Origin: Halalkalibacter okhensis
GTDB taxonomy: Bacteria; Bacillota; Bacilli; Bacillales; Bacillaceae_D
DNA: 44,321 nucleotides
Direction of reading: 5' to 3'
Assembly: GCF_000787375.1 (NCBI RefSeq)
Contig: NZ_JRJU01000036.1
Location: 1 to 44,321 of the forward strand
Positions within the stretch are counted from its first letter, which is position 1. Every line of letters starts with the position of its first letter. The notes below the pieces were generated by a model that saw nothing but the letters and a program-made list of their open reading frames with translations, was not told the origin of the DNA and did not search any database. The translations under genes were made by a program, and so were the position numbers. Below are positions 44,293 through 44,321 of this stretch, piece by piece.

Positions 44293-44321
44293 AATATCTC
44301 CCCTCTCTAAGACTCTTTATA

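Overview
The window looks like a chromosome segment of a low-GC Gram-positive bacterium of the Bacillaceae. The evidence is a YeeI-type YebC protein, a complete hutPHUIG operon with a HutP antiterminator, a cre box, AGGAGG-type ribosome sites, Bacillus-like ECF sigma/anti-sigma pairs and a GC-rich palindromic repeat of a type I recall from Bacillaceae. A selenocysteine tRNA (selC) is less usual for this group. No rRNA, CRISPR array, integrase or transposase was found.

Layout. 0-7 kb is conserved core: a YebC2/YeeI factor, a 2Fe-2S ferredoxin, a permease/GntR/ATPase ABC operon behind a small-multidrug-export membrane protein, and a second ABC exporter. 7-9 kb holds a small orphan gene, a long GC-rich palindrome and a secreted-protein gene split by a classic A_AAA_AAG slippery site. 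9-15.4 kb is the histidine utilisation operon (hutP-hutH-hutU-hutI-hutG plus a truncated permease). Its promoter overlaps a cre box, and a UAG-rich HutP site abuts a terminator before hutH. 15.5-17.5 kb carries an AEC-type carrier and a LysR regulator. selC lies at 17.8 kb, followed by a FAH-family gene with an internal deletion and a large TIR/NTPase/TPR protein that resembles bacterial immune receptors.

22.7-41.3 kb is the most unusual part. Nearly all genes lie on the minus strand: acetyltransferases, small membrane proteins, lipoproteins, an MFS pump, a methyltransferase, a cupin, UppP and two ECF sigma/anti-sigma pairs. Many of them are followed, within 0-90 nt of the stop codon, by copies or remnants of one structured intergenic element called E here. 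E is 60-70 bp long, is bracketed by direct repeats around TAACGG, and encloses a hairpin whose arms change in step between copies. Three group II introns sit in or against E copies, two of them at the same position. The layout (gene + element, repeated) recalls an integron cassette array, but the ends are direct rather than inverted repeats and no integrase is in view. Many small genes between elements are broken.

41.4-44.3 kb holds gene fragments, small membrane proteins and a third ECF sigma/anti-sigma pair whose sigma gene is frameshifted. All assignments come from reading the sequence; no database search was made.
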